Source of the DNA: an uncultured Prevotella sp.
GTDB lineage: Bacteria > Bacteroidota > Bacteroidia > Bacteroidales > Bacteroidaceae
DNA length: 64,000 bases
NCBI GenBank assembly: GCA_902495455.1
Contig: CABUXJ010000012.1
Span: forward strand, 1 to 64,000
Reading direction: 5' to 3'
This document shows, piece after piece, positions 52,357 through 60,598 of this stretch. Every line of letters begins with the position of its first letter. The first letter of the stretch is position 1. The position numbers and the translations under genes were made by a program. The notes under the pieces were generated by a model. The model did not search any database. It worked only from the letters and a program-made list of their open reading frames with translations, and was not told where the DNA came from.

Positions 52357-52400
52357 TTTATGGGAGTGATGGGAGTGATGGGAGTGATGGGAATGGGAGA
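52357..52400. repeat. Family C tandem repeat
   Basis: GGGAGTGATGGGAGTGATGG units between convergent genes. Confidence 0.7.
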
Positions 52401-52407
52401 AGACTGC

Positions 52408-52962
52408 TTATTGATGATTTTTTCTCCAATCCATTCTTGCTTTATACATTTCCTCTTTTATTCCTCCGTTCTTTAAGAATTCGCTCTTTTGGTGTTCAAT
52501 GAGGTTTCTGAGGAGTAAATCGGTTTGGTGAATGAGAGTTATGGCGATGTTTGCTATGGTCTCATCATTGCGTATAGCTATTGCGTCACGATAGAATTCG
52601 CTTTCGCTATGTTTTTTGCAAACGGCTCTTGTCCGTATTGATTTTTCGCTGTCAGTGGGCCATTGTTGAAGTTTGCGAACGCGCAGATAGTCTTCATAAT
52701 CGGCCAACAACTCGAGAAGGCTGGCTTTAGCTACATTGGTTAGTTTTAGTTCGGTTTCTTTGGATGTTGTGCTTGCTGCACTACCTTCGGCGATGTTTTG
52801 TTTTCCGGAGCGTGCGGCTTGTATCATTTGGTCGATAGTACGGTCGCCTTTCGATAGATATTTGTGGGCAAAATGGAAGGTGATGTCGTATATACATTCG
52901 GCTTTTTGATAGACAATGAGGTTCTTGTAGTTTTTGTTTTGGGGGAGAAATTTGGTTGGCAT
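52408..52962 (-). CDS. Four-helix-bundle protein (avd/S23-like)
   Basis: 184 residues. KNLIVYQKAECIYDITFHF, then AARSGKQNIAEGSAASTTSKETELKLTNVAKASL are the marks of the four-helix-bundle family that includes 23S rRNA intervening-sequence proteins and Avd. The C-terminal part (RTRAVCKKHSE, NIAITLIHQTDLLLRNLI) fits the 'four helix bundle suffix' variant. Avd helps diversity-generating retroelements, but no reverse transcriptase or template repeat is seen here, so that role is not supported. It is preceded by an array of family C repeats. Confidence 0.82.
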   Translation of the reverse strand: MPTKFLPQNKNYKNLIVYQKAECIYDITFHFAHKYLSKGDRTIDQMIQAARSGKQNIAEGSAASTTSKETELKLTNVAKASLLELLADYEDYLRVRKLQQWPTDSEKSIRTRAVCKKHSESEFYRDAIAIRNDETIANIAITLIHQTDLLLRNLIEHQKSEFLKNGGIKEEMYKARMDWRKNHQ

Positions 52963-52989
52963 AGAGGTTGGTAATTAGAGGTTGGGAGA

Positions 52990-53165
52990 TTATGGGAGTA
53001 ATGGGAAAGATGGGATAATGGGAAAAATGGGAGTAATGGGAAAGATGGGAGTGATGGGAAAGATGGGAGTGATGGAAAATTTTTCTCATTCAATTTTCCC
53101 ATTCTTCCCATCACTCCTATCTTTCCCATTCTTCCCATAGCTCCCATTCCTCCCATGATTTCCCA
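52990..53165. repeat. Family C tandem array with inverted partner
   Basis: GGGAGTAATGGGAAAGATGG-type units at 52993-53075, then the complementary strand version CCCATTCTTCCCATCACTCC and following at 53096-53155. The two halves can pair as a long hairpin. Confidence 0.78.
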
Positions 53166-53175
53166 TCAATTCTTC

Positions 53176-54117
53176 TCAGAAGAACTTCGTCTCCTCGCCG
53201 GTTATCTCGCTGAGCAGCATGTTGGCGAGGCGGCTGGTACCGAGTCGGAGCCACTGGTTGGTGAGCCACTTCTCACCCAACACCTCCTTGACGATGGTGT
53301 AGTAGATGAGGGCGTCCATGACGGAATTGATGCCTCCGGCGGGCTTGAAACCTATCTGTATGCCGGTCTCGTTGTAGTATTCCTTGATGGCCTGACACAT
53401 CACGTATGCGGCCTCGGGCGTAGCGGCGGGTTCGAGCTTGCCCGTGCTCGTCTTGATATAGTCGGCGCCGGCATACATAGCGATGATGGAGGCGCGCTTG
53501 ATGTTTGCGGCCGTCTTCAGACATCCCGTCTCCAGAATGACCTTCAGCTTGTGGTCGCCGCAGACCTGTTTGAGCTCGTTGATTTCGTCGGCCACGCTCT
53601 CATAGTCGCCGCTGAGGAACTTGCCGACGGACATGACCATGTCAATCTCCGTCGCACCGTCTTTCAGGGCCAGCGCCGTCTCGGCCACCTTGACCTCGAG
53701 GAGTGCCTGAGAGGAGGGGAAACTGCCTGACACACAGGCCACTTCCACGCCGTCGACCTCCAGCGTCTGGCTCACGGTGTTGGCGAAACAGGGGTAGACG
53801 CAGATGGTCGCCACGTGGGGCAGGTCAGGGTAGGCGTCGTCGAAGGCGTTGACGCGCTCGGTGAAGGCCATCACGCTCTCGTCGGAGTCGGTGGTCTTCA
53901 GCGTGGTCAGTTCGATGCTGCCCATGAGGAACTTCTTCACCTCGGGCGTGTCGTTCTCGTGAACCCGTTCGGCGATGATTTTCTTTACCGCCTCGCGCAC
54001 TTCCTCGTCGGAGACGTTGAGGTCGTACTTGCTCAGTGCATCCTCATAGATGCTACGTTTTGGGTTGTGGTCATGATGATGACCGCAGCCGCAATGTTCT
54101 GAATGATTGTCGCTCAT
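53176..54117 (-). CDS. deoC: Deoxyribose-phosphate aldolase with His-rich N-terminus
   Basis: 313 residues. The DeoC TIM barrel starts near residue 60; EIDMVMSVGKFLSGDY, VILETGCLKT and DYIKTSTGKLEPAATPE with the Schiff-base Lys are present. It cleaves deoxyribose-5-phosphate to acetaldehyde and glyceraldehyde-3-phosphate. The first 20 residues carry HSEHCGCGHHHDH, a likely metal-binding tail not needed for the fold. It stands after the mazG-like gene in the conserved mnmG-apt-uvrC-dtd-mazG-deoC order. Confidence 0.93.
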   Translation of the reverse strand: MSDNHSEHCGCGHHHDHNPKRSIYEDALSKYDLNVSDEEVREAVKKIIAERVHENDTPEVKKFLMGSIELTTLKTTDSDESVMAFTERVNAFDDAYPDLPHVATICVYPCFANTVSQTLEVDGVEVACVSGSFPSSQALLEVKVAETALALKDGATEIDMVMSVGKFLSGDYESVADEINELKQVCGDHKLKVILETGCLKTAANIKRASIIAMYAGADYIKTSTGKLEPAATPEAAYVMCQAIKEYYNETGIQIGFKPAGGINSVMDALIYYTIVKEVLGEKWLTNQWLRLGTSRLANMLLSEITGEETKFF

Positions 54118-54144
54118 AATGTCTTTCTTTTTTATAAAGGTTAT

Positions 54145-54480
54145 TTACTTCAGTTTCTCGTTGTTTCTATGCCTGTCCTTGTCGCGGCGCGTCTTCTTCT
54201 CGATGTTCCTGCGGAAAGCCTCGGTGAGGTCCGTGCCGGTCTGGTTGGCTATGCAGAGGAGCACCCACAGGACGTCGGCCATCTCGTCTCCGAGGTCATG
54301 CTTCTCGCCCTCTTTGAAGCTCTGGTCGCCGTACGTGCGGGCCATGATCCGCGCCATTTCGCCCACTTCTTCGGTCAGAACGGCCATGTTTGTGAGCTCG
54401 GAAAAATAGCGCACGCCATAGGTTTTAATCCATTCGTCGACGATACGCTGGGCGTCTCTGATGCTTATGTTATCTTCCAT
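54145..54480 (-). CDS. MazG-like nucleotide pyrophosphohydrolase
   Basis: 111 residues from the ATG at 54480 (MEDNISIRDAQRIVDEWI); an in-frame ATG at 54516 is upstream. TEEVGEMARIMART and LGDEMADVLWVLLCIAN form the ExxE-x(n)-ExxD metal site of the all-alpha NTP-PPase fold. Such single-domain enzymes remove pyrophosphate from (d)NTPs, possibly damaged ones. It lies 27 nt before deoC. Confidence 0.88.
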   Translation of the reverse strand: MEDNISIRDAQRIVDEWIKTYGVRYFSELTNMAVLTEEVGEMARIMARTYGDQSFKEGEKHDLGDEMADVLWVLLCIANQTGTDLTEAFRRNIEKKTRRDKDRHRNNEKLK

Positions 54481-54542
54481 CTCAATTCGTTTTTTCTTGG
54501 CCCTTCCGCCGATCATAATTCATAATTTATACTTCATAATTT

Positions 54543-54584
54543 GAACAAGGAATAATCCTGTCAGAGCAGGATTATTCCTTGTTC
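54543..54584 (-). terminator. Hairpin overlapping the dtd stop codon
   Basis: Perfect 18-bp arms GAACAAGGAATAATCCTG (54543-54560) and its complement (54567-54584) with a 6-nt loop. The dtd stop lies within the stem. The T-tract after it is weak, so it may protect the 3' end or attenuate rather than stop transcription. Confidence 0.6.
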
Positions 54585-55024
54585 TTCGTGTCCATGCAGA
54601 TTGTGACCGGGCCGTCGTTGAGCAGTTCGACCTTCATGTCAGCCCCGAATTCGCCTGTTCCGACGGGGCGTCCGATGGCTGCGGATAGTTGTTTGCAGAA
54701 GCTCTCATAGAGAGGGATGGCTGTCTCGTGGCGTGCCGCGCGGAGCCACGACGGGCGGTTGCCTTTCTTGTAGGACGCCATCAGCGTGAACTGGCTGACT
54801 ACCAGTGCCTCGCCGCCGATGTCTGTGATCGGCAGGTTCATCACGCCGTCGGCATCGTCGAAGACTCTCAGCCCGGCCACCTTGCGGACCAGCCAGTCGA
54901 CATCCTCGGCGGTGTCCTCCTCGCAGATGCCGAGCAGTATCAGGAAACCGCGGCCGATGGCCGATTTCACCGTGCCGCCGATTGTTACTGAAGCGTGTGC
55001 TACGCGCTGTATGACTATTCTCAT
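54572..55024 (-). CDS. dtd: D-aminoacyl-tRNA deacylase
   Basis: 150 residues. MRIVIQRVAHASVTIGG at the start, LVVSQFTLMASYKKGNRPSW with the SQFTL motif, and GEFGADMKVELLNDGPVTI with the NDGPVT (GP) motif. It removes D-amino acids and glycine wrongly attached to tRNA. The stop codon is inside a hairpin. It follows uvrC after a 645-bp gap containing a family D copy. Confidence 0.96.
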   Translation of the reverse strand: MRIVIQRVAHASVTIGGTVKSAIGRGFLILLGICEEDTAEDVDWLVRKVAGLRVFDDADGVMNLPITDIGGEALVVSQFTLMASYKKGNRPSWLRAARHETAIPLYESFCKQLSAAIGRPVGTGEFGADMKVELLNDGPVTICMDTKNKE

Positions 55025-55239
55025 GTCGATATGTTTTTAGCTCAATACAAATGTACAATAAAAACGTGAGATTAGGCAGCGGCAGAATGAAAAAATGACT
55101 TAAAGCGGCATAAAACGTGTCGTTTGGCATGCTTTTTAGGAACAACGTGTGTCGTCAGATGAGATAAATGCAGGTAATCTTTTTCCAAAAAAATGACAGT
55201 TGCCGACTGTCATATATGTGGACAAGCGGTTGAGAAATA

Positions 55240-55480
55240 TCCCGTGATTCTTAAATCGGCGACTTTCGGGCCGAAAATCGCCGATTTTTGGCACTTTTTG
55301 TAAACGCCTGATATATTGCGGGTTATATCGATTGGTGACGGTGTGTCGATTTTTCGGTCTTGCCGTAAGGCCCTCCCGGGGTCGCCGCGGGGCCGCCGTT
55401 GCATCGCGACGGGGCGCTCGTTGCACGATGACGGGGCCGCTGCGGCGACCCCGGGAGGGCCTTACGGCACGACGACGTTG
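55240..55480 (-). repeat. Family D element, partial copy
   Basis: GGGCCGAAAATCGCCGATTT as in copy 1, then a perfect 28-bp stem, 55361-55388 with 55442-55469, starting TGCCGTAAGGCCCTCCCGGG. The loop contains two TTGCA-type quasi-palindromes. The terminal GTGTTAAAAA sequences are missing. The remainder of the 55025-55669 gap holds nothing recognised. Confidence 0.78.
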
Positions 55481-55669
55481 GTCTTTCGGTGATGCCGGTA
55501 CATATATATTGCATAATCATACGGTTTTCGTCGCCGTTTTGCGAAGGCCGTATGTGTCGATTTTGGTATGGAATATTTACAAACGGAGGGCCGCCTGTAA
55601 ATTATTGTGACATAGTGGGGCGGGGCGAGGGGACATGTGCCGTGGTGTTGCGCGGCGGCTGCGGATGTG

Positions 55670-57508
55670 TCATGGGGTGCTGTCGGGGGCGTGAAAGTGG
55701 TCGTAAATCAGCCTTGCTTTTGCTTCTCCCGCGATTTCGGCGAGTGTCTGGACGGTAGCCTCACGAATCTGTTTTACGCTCTTCAGACGCTTCAGAAGTG
55801 CCTCTTTAGTCTTCGGGCCTATACCGCGGATGTCGTCCAACTCGCTGTGGAGGGCGTGCTTGGAGCGTTTGTCGCGGTGGAAGGTGATGGCGAAGCGGTG
55901 GACTTCGTCCTGTATTTGGGTGAGCAGACGGAAGAGTTCGCTGTCGGTCTTCATGCCGACCACCACGGGCGGAAAACCGTAGAGCAGTTCGTTGGTGCGG
56001 TGGCGGTCGTCCTTGGCCAGTCCGGCGATAGGGATCTGTAGTCCGAGCTCGTCCTCGACGACCTCGCGGACGACCTCCATCTGGCCGCGGCCGCCGTCGG
56101 TGATGATGAGGTCGGGCAGGGGTTGCTGTTCTTCCATAAGACGCATGTAGCGGCGGCGGACGACCTCTTTCATTGACGCATAGTCGTCGGGGCCGGTGAC
56201 GGTCTTGATGTTGTATTTGCGGTAGTCCTTCTTGCTCGGCCGCATCTTCTTGAAGACGACGCAGGCGGCCACGGCGTCTGTGCCGGAGATGTTGGAGTTG
56301 TCGAAGCATTCTATCTGATACGGCATCTTCGGGAGTCGCAGCATGTCTTGTATTTCCTTCATCAGACGCACCGATTTCTGCTCCGGATTGAGCTTTTCAG
56401 CCTGTTTCAGGCGGTCAAAACGGTATTGGCGGCCGTTCATGACGGACAGGTCGAGCAGCGTCTTGCGGTCGCCGCGCTGGGGAACGGTGAGTGTGACGCC
56501 ATCCAATGGCAGGTCCATCTCAAAGGGGACGATGATCTCCCGCGACGTGCTCCGGAAGCGCTCGCGCATCTCCACGATGCCAAGCGAGAGTAGTTCCTCG
56601 TCGGTCTCGTCGAGACGTTTGCGGTATTCGAATGTGAAGGACTGGTTGATGCTGCCGGCGGCCACGTGGATGTAGTTGATAAATGCTGTCTTTTCGTCGC
56701 TGGCAATGGAAAAAACGTCGACATTGTTGATGATATGGCTGACCACTTCGCTCTTTGAACAGAAGTTGTCGATGAGCATATACTTCTGTTTGACAGCCTC
56801 CGCTTCTTCAAAACGCAATTCGCCGGCCAGCCGTTCCATCTCGGCACGCATGTCGCGGAGGATGCCGCGTGTGTTGCCGCGGAGTATCTCGCGGGCCTGA
56901 GCCATGTTCTTCTGGTATTCCTCATAGCTCTGGCGGCCGATGCAGGGACCTCCGCAGTTTTTTATGTGATACTCTAAGCAGACGTTGTAGCGGCCTTCTT
57001 GGATTCCTTCCACGGTCATCGGCTGGCGGCACGAGCGCGGACGGCAGAGCTTCTTGATGAGCTCCAGAACGGCATACATCGAGCCAAGATGGGAATAGGG
57101 GCCGTAGTATGTGCCCCAACGACGGTTGATTGTGCGGGTCTTGAAGATGCGGGGGAACGGTTCGTTGGTCACGCAGATGCTGGGATAGGTCTTTCCGTCC
57201 TTCAGCAGAACGTTGTAGCGGGGATTATACTTCTTTATGAGGCTGTTTTCCAACAGTAGTGCGTCTTCCTCCGTGTTGACCACGGTGTAGGATATGTCGT
57301 GTATCTTGCTGACGAGAACCTTTGTCTTGAAGCGGTCCACCTCCGTGTGGAAGTAGGACGATACGCGGCTCTTGAGATTCTTGGCCTTGCCTACATATAT
57401 AATAGTGCCCTGCTCGTCATAGTACTGATAGCTGCCGGGCTTCTCTGGCATGCTGCTCACGATTGCCTTGAGACGTGCCAACCGTTTCTCGTTTTCTTCT
57501 TTAGTCAT
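55670..57508 (-). CDS. uvrC: Excinuclease UvrC
   Basis: 612 residues. GIY-YIG domain at 20-100 (SYQYYDEQGTIIYVGKAKNLKSRV), UvrB-binding helix near 205-240, RNase H-like nuclease domain with CFDNSNISGTDAVAACVVF, DLIITDGGRGQMEVV, and C-terminal helix-hairpin-helices (DDIRGIGPKTKEALL). It makes both incisions in nucleotide excision repair. A parS-like site lies 42 nt upstream. Confidence 0.96.
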   Translation of the reverse strand: MTKEENEKRLARLKAIVSSMPEKPGSYQYYDEQGTIIYVGKAKNLKSRVSSYFHTEVDRFKTKVLVSKIHDISYTVVNTEEDALLLENSLIKKYNPRYNVLLKDGKTYPSICVTNEPFPRIFKTRTINRRWGTYYGPYSHLGSMYAVLELIKKLCRPRSCRQPMTVEGIQEGRYNVCLEYHIKNCGGPCIGRQSYEEYQKNMAQAREILRGNTRGILRDMRAEMERLAGELRFEEAEAVKQKYMLIDNFCSKSEVVSHIINNVDVFSIASDEKTAFINYIHVAAGSINQSFTFEYRKRLDETDEELLSLGIVEMRERFRSTSREIIVPFEMDLPLDGVTLTVPQRGDRKTLLDLSVMNGRQYRFDRLKQAEKLNPEQKSVRLMKEIQDMLRLPKMPYQIECFDNSNISGTDAVAACVVFKKMRPSKKDYRKYNIKTVTGPDDYASMKEVVRRRYMRLMEEQQPLPDLIITDGGRGQMEVVREVVEDELGLQIPIAGLAKDDRHRTNELLYGFPPVVVGMKTDSELFRLLTQIQDEVHRFAITFHRDKRSKHALHSELDDIRGIGPKTKEALLKRLKSVKQIREATVQTLAEIAGEAKARLIYDHFHAPDSTP

Positions 57509-57549
57509 CGACCGTAACTGCTTTATTTAATGACACTTTGATTGTTAAA

Positions 57550-57563
57550 GTTTCACGTGAAAC
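57550..57563. other. parS-like site 1
   Basis: GTTTCACGTGAAAC, a perfect 14-bp palindrome equal to the core of the ParB-binding parS consensus (TGTTTCACGTGAAACA). It lies in the gap between apt and uvrC. A second copy is at 58323; both continue with TTGA on the right. Confidence 0.75.
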
Positions 57564-57569
57564 TTGATT

Positions 57570-57750
57570 GATAAAGAATAAAGAGTGGAGAAAGAAGAGT
57601 AGGGGTAATGAATATTGAAGAGTGAAGAACGAAGAATGGGCTGGCGCCGTTCCCTTGTTACTTTCATATCGTAACAAATGCAGGAACGGCGCCAGCCCAT
57701 TCTTCGTTCTTCACTCTTCATTCTTTATTCACTTCGCTCTTCATTCTTCA
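57570..57750. repeat. Family B inverted repeat, GGGCTGGCGCC variant
   Basis: Perfect 38-bp arms, 57616-57653 and 57683-57720, containing GAATGGGCTGGCGCCGTTCC. The inner arms differ from the TTTGCTGCCGCC version at several bases, with matching changes on both sides. Outer CTTCATTC units reach to the apt stop. Confidence 0.86.
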
Positions 57751-57755
57751 TTATC

Positions 57756-58286
57756 TCACACCGTTATCAGGGTGCTTACTTCGGTCACATCCTTGAATAG
57801 ATCGCGTCCGTGGAGACCTTCGTCGGTGATTTCGATAATGAAATTGACGTATGTTTGTTTTGGTGAGAACTTCTGGACGAGGTTATATGCGGCCTTCATT
57901 GTGCCGCCGGTAGCCAGCAAGTCATCATGCAGAAGCACTACGTCATCTGATGTAATGGCGTCTTTGTGGATTTCGATAGTGTCGCTTCCGTATTCTTTGG
58001 TGTAGCTTTCCTGTACCGTCTCGGCCGGCAATTTGCCCGGTTTGCGGCAAAGCACGACGCCGGCGTTCAGTCGTATGGCGAGTGCAGAGGCCAAAACGAA
58101 GCCCCGGCTTTCGATTCCAACGATCTTGGTGATACCCTTGTCTTTATAAATTTCGTAGAGTTCGTCCACCATTATGCGAAGACATTCGGGGTTTTTGAAC
58201 AGTGTCGTAACGTCGCGGAAGTTGATTCCTTTCTGCGGAAAGTCGGGAATACACCGCAGGTTCTCGATTAATGTTTTGTTGTTCAT
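57756..58286 (-). CDS. apt: Adenine phosphoribosyltransferase
   Basis: 176 residues from the ATG at 58286 (a TTG at 58292 is also in frame). CIPDFPQKGINFRDVTTLF at the start, GIESRGFVLASALA, and VVLLHDDLLATGGTMKAA, the PRPP-binding loop. It salvages adenine to AMP. It lies between two parS-like sites. Confidence 0.95.
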   Translation of the reverse strand: MNNKTLIENLRCIPDFPQKGINFRDVTTLFKNPECLRIMVDELYEIYKDKGITKIVGIESRGFVLASALAIRLNAGVVLCRKPGKLPAETVQESYTKEYGSDTIEIHKDAITSDDVVLLHDDLLATGGTMKAAYNLVQKFSPKQTYVNFIIEITDEGLHGRDLFKDVTEVSTLITV

Positions 58287-58322
58287 ATACAATGGGTTGT
58301 TAATTAATACTCAATGAAATCC

Positions 58323-58336
58323 GTTTCACGTGAAAC
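58323..58336. other. parS-like site 2
   Basis: GTTTCACGTGAAAC, identical to site 1 and with the same TTGA following. It is 37 nt upstream of apt, in the mnmG-apt gap. Confidence 0.75.
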
Positions 58337-58446
58337 TTGAAGCGCGGTTGTGCCGATTTGATAAGTTCGTGACACCTTTGCTTTGTTATAATGGTAGTTT
58401 TGTCTAATTACATGAGGCGTTTTGTTGTGGGTTAATGGCTTTTGTT

Positions 58447-60318
58447 TCATCTTCCCATCAGCACCAACATAACGTTTATATCGCTTGGTGAGATGCCGGG
58501 GGTGCGGCTCGCTTGTGCCAATGTTTCGGGGTTGATGCGGGCCAACTTCTGCCGCGCTTCGGTTGACAGCTGCTGCATTGTGGCGTAATCGAAGCGCCCT
58601 TTGATCTTTATATTCTCCAAACGGCGCATCTTTTCGGCCACCATTTGCTCGCGTTCGATGTATCCTTTATATTTGATACGTATCTCCGTGGCTTCGGCTA
58701 TTTCCTCCTTGCGGTTTGCCGGACGGTCGATGGCTTCCTTGAGAGACGGTACCAGCGCCGCCAGCGTGGCCATGTTGAGCTGCGGGCGGCTGATTAGGTC
58801 AATCAGACGGCAGCCTTCGCGGAGTGGGGTGGTGCCCAGATTCTCCAGCGCTCCGTTGATGTCGCGCGGCTTGATGGATGTGTTTTTGCAGAATTCTACG
58901 ATTTCTTCGATGTTTTGTTTCTTCTCCATCCACCAGTCGTAGCGGTCGCGTCGGGCCAGTCCGAGGGCGTAGGCACGTTCCGTTAGGCGGGCGTCGGCGT
59001 CATCCTGGCGCAGCAGTATGCGATATTCGGCACGTGAAGTGAACATGCGGTACGGCTCGTCGACACCTTTGGTGACAAGGTCGTCGATGAGCACACCTAT
59101 GTAACTCTCGTCCCGGTGCATGACAAACGGTGCGCTGCCGCTACACTTTAGCGCGGCATTGACGCCCGCCACGAGACCTTGGCCCGCCGCTTCCTCATAG
59201 CCGGTGGTACCGTTGACCTGTCCTGCGAAGAACAAGCCGTCGACAAGTTTTGACTCGAGAGAGTGTCTCAGCTGAGTGGGATCAAAGAAATCATATTCTA
59301 TCGCGTAGCCCGGACGGTAGACCCGGACGTCCCGTAGCGCCGGTATTTTGCGCAGGGCAGCTATCTGTATGTCCATCGGGAGGGAAGAAGAGAAGCCGTT
59401 GAGGTACATCTCGTTGGTCTCCTGGCCTTCCGGTTCGAGGAACAGCGGGTGCTGGTCCTTGTCCGGGAACGTCATCAGCTTGGTCTCGATGGACGGGCAA
59501 TAGCGTGGTCCGATGCTTTGTATCTGTCCGTTGTAGAGTGGGGAGTCTGCCAGCCCGCTGCGCAGTGTCTCGTGAACTTCGCGGTTGGTGTTGCACGTCC
59601 AGCATGGGAGCTGGCGCAGAGCGCGCTGCGGAGACATAAAACTAAACTGATGGAAGTCCGCCTCGCCCTCCTGTATTTCCATATCTTCGAAGTGCACCGA
59701 GCGACGGTCGATGCGCACCGGTGTTCCCGTTTTCATCCGAGCGGCGGTTATTCCGTGGCGCGTGATGCTCTCGGTGAAATGCGGCACGGCCGGCTCGGCT
59801 ATGCGTCCGCCCGCCACCATGCGCCGTCCGATGTGCATGAGACCGTTCAGGAATGTTCCCGCGGTGACCACGACACAACGTGCCCGCAGCTCCGCGCCCC
59901 ATATCGTGCGCACTCCGGCGGCGTGGCCATGCTCCACGATGAGTTCGTCCGCCTGGTCCTGCCAGATGTCGAGGCCGTCGATGGCGTCGAGTGTCGCGCG
60001 CCATTGCCAGATGAACCGTTCCCGGTCACACTGTGCCCGTGGGCTCCACACGGCCGGTCCCTTGCTGCGGTTGAGCATACGGAACTGTATGGCCGTTGCG
60101 TCCGTGACGCGGCCCATCCATCCGCCCAGAGCGTCGATTTCCCTGACTATCTGTCCTTTGGCTATGCCGCCCACGGCAGGATTGCAGCTCATCTGCGCAA
60201 TCTTGTTCATGTCCATTGTCACGAGACATGTGCGGGCACCCATGCCCGCTGCCGCTGCCGCCGCCTCACATCCCGCGTGGCCGCCGCCGATGACCAGTAC
60301 ATCGTAGTTGAGTGTCAT
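58447..60318 (-). CDS. mnmG: tRNA uridine-5-carboxymethylaminomethyl modification enzyme MnmG (GidA)
   Basis: 623 residues. FAD site VIGGGHAGCEAAAAAAGMGA, GPRYCPSIETKLMTFPDK, and NGTTGYEEAAGQGLVAG, all diagnostic of MnmG. With MnmE it modifies the wobble uridine of several tRNAs. In many bacteria it lies near oriC or the parAB genes, which fits the parS-like sites close by. A TTG-N21-TAACTTTG promoter precedes it. Confidence 0.97.
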   Translation of the reverse strand: MTLNYDVLVIGGGHAGCEAAAAAAGMGARTCLVTMDMNKIAQMSCNPAVGGIAKGQIVREIDALGGWMGRVTDATAIQFRMLNRSKGPAVWSPRAQCDRERFIWQWRATLDAIDGLDIWQDQADELIVEHGHAAGVRTIWGAELRARCVVVTAGTFLNGLMHIGRRMVAGGRIAEPAVPHFTESITRHGITAARMKTGTPVRIDRRSVHFEDMEIQEGEADFHQFSFMSPQRALRQLPCWTCNTNREVHETLRSGLADSPLYNGQIQSIGPRYCPSIETKLMTFPDKDQHPLFLEPEGQETNEMYLNGFSSSLPMDIQIAALRKIPALRDVRVYRPGYAIEYDFFDPTQLRHSLESKLVDGLFFAGQVNGTTGYEEAAGQGLVAGVNAALKCSGSAPFVMHRDESYIGVLIDDLVTKGVDEPYRMFTSRAEYRILLRQDDADARLTERAYALGLARRDRYDWWMEKKQNIEEIVEFCKNTSIKPRDINGALENLGTTPLREGCRLIDLISRPQLNMATLAALVPSLKEAIDRPANRKEEIAEATEIRIKYKGYIEREQMVAEKMRRLENIKIKGRFDYATMQQLSTEARQKLARINPETLAQASRTPGISPSDINVMLVLMGR

Positions 60319-60344
60319 AATTGTCGATATGATAATATCCCGTG

Positions 60345-60376
60345 CAAAGTTACAAAAAGTTTTGTATTCCCATCAA
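60345..60376 (-). promoter_or_regulatory. Promoter of mnmG
   Basis: On the minus strand TTG (60376-60374), 21-nt spacer, TAACTTTG (60352-60345), 26 nt before the ATG at 60318. Confidence 0.6.
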
Positions 60377-60507
60377 CTTTTGCACTGATAACGTTTCGAC
60401 AATCTGTTTTGCCCGTTGTTGCTGAATTGCGACCCAATCGTGCAAAGCCGGAAGCGACATTGACGTGTGAAAGAAAGGCCGCACGCGAGACGGGCCACCA
60501 TGCCACG

Positions 60508-60560
60508 ATAAAAGCGAGACAGCAGAACGTCCGGTTGTGGACGCCCTGCTGTCTCGCTTG
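60508..60560 (-). terminator. Intrinsic terminator of the GH10 gene
   Basis: Arms AAGCGAGACAGCAG (60512-60525) and CTGCTGTCTCGCTT (60546-60559). On the minus strand the hairpin is followed by TTTTAT. It lies 39 nt after the GH10 stop. Confidence 0.75.
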
Positions 60561-60598
60561 TTGTAAAAATTGTCGGGGTCAATTCCCGTCTTGTATTC

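Noticed and set aside
52408..52962. Diversity-generating retroelement suggested by the avd-like protein
   Set aside because: No reverse transcriptase, template repeat or variable repeat pair is present in the flanking sequence.
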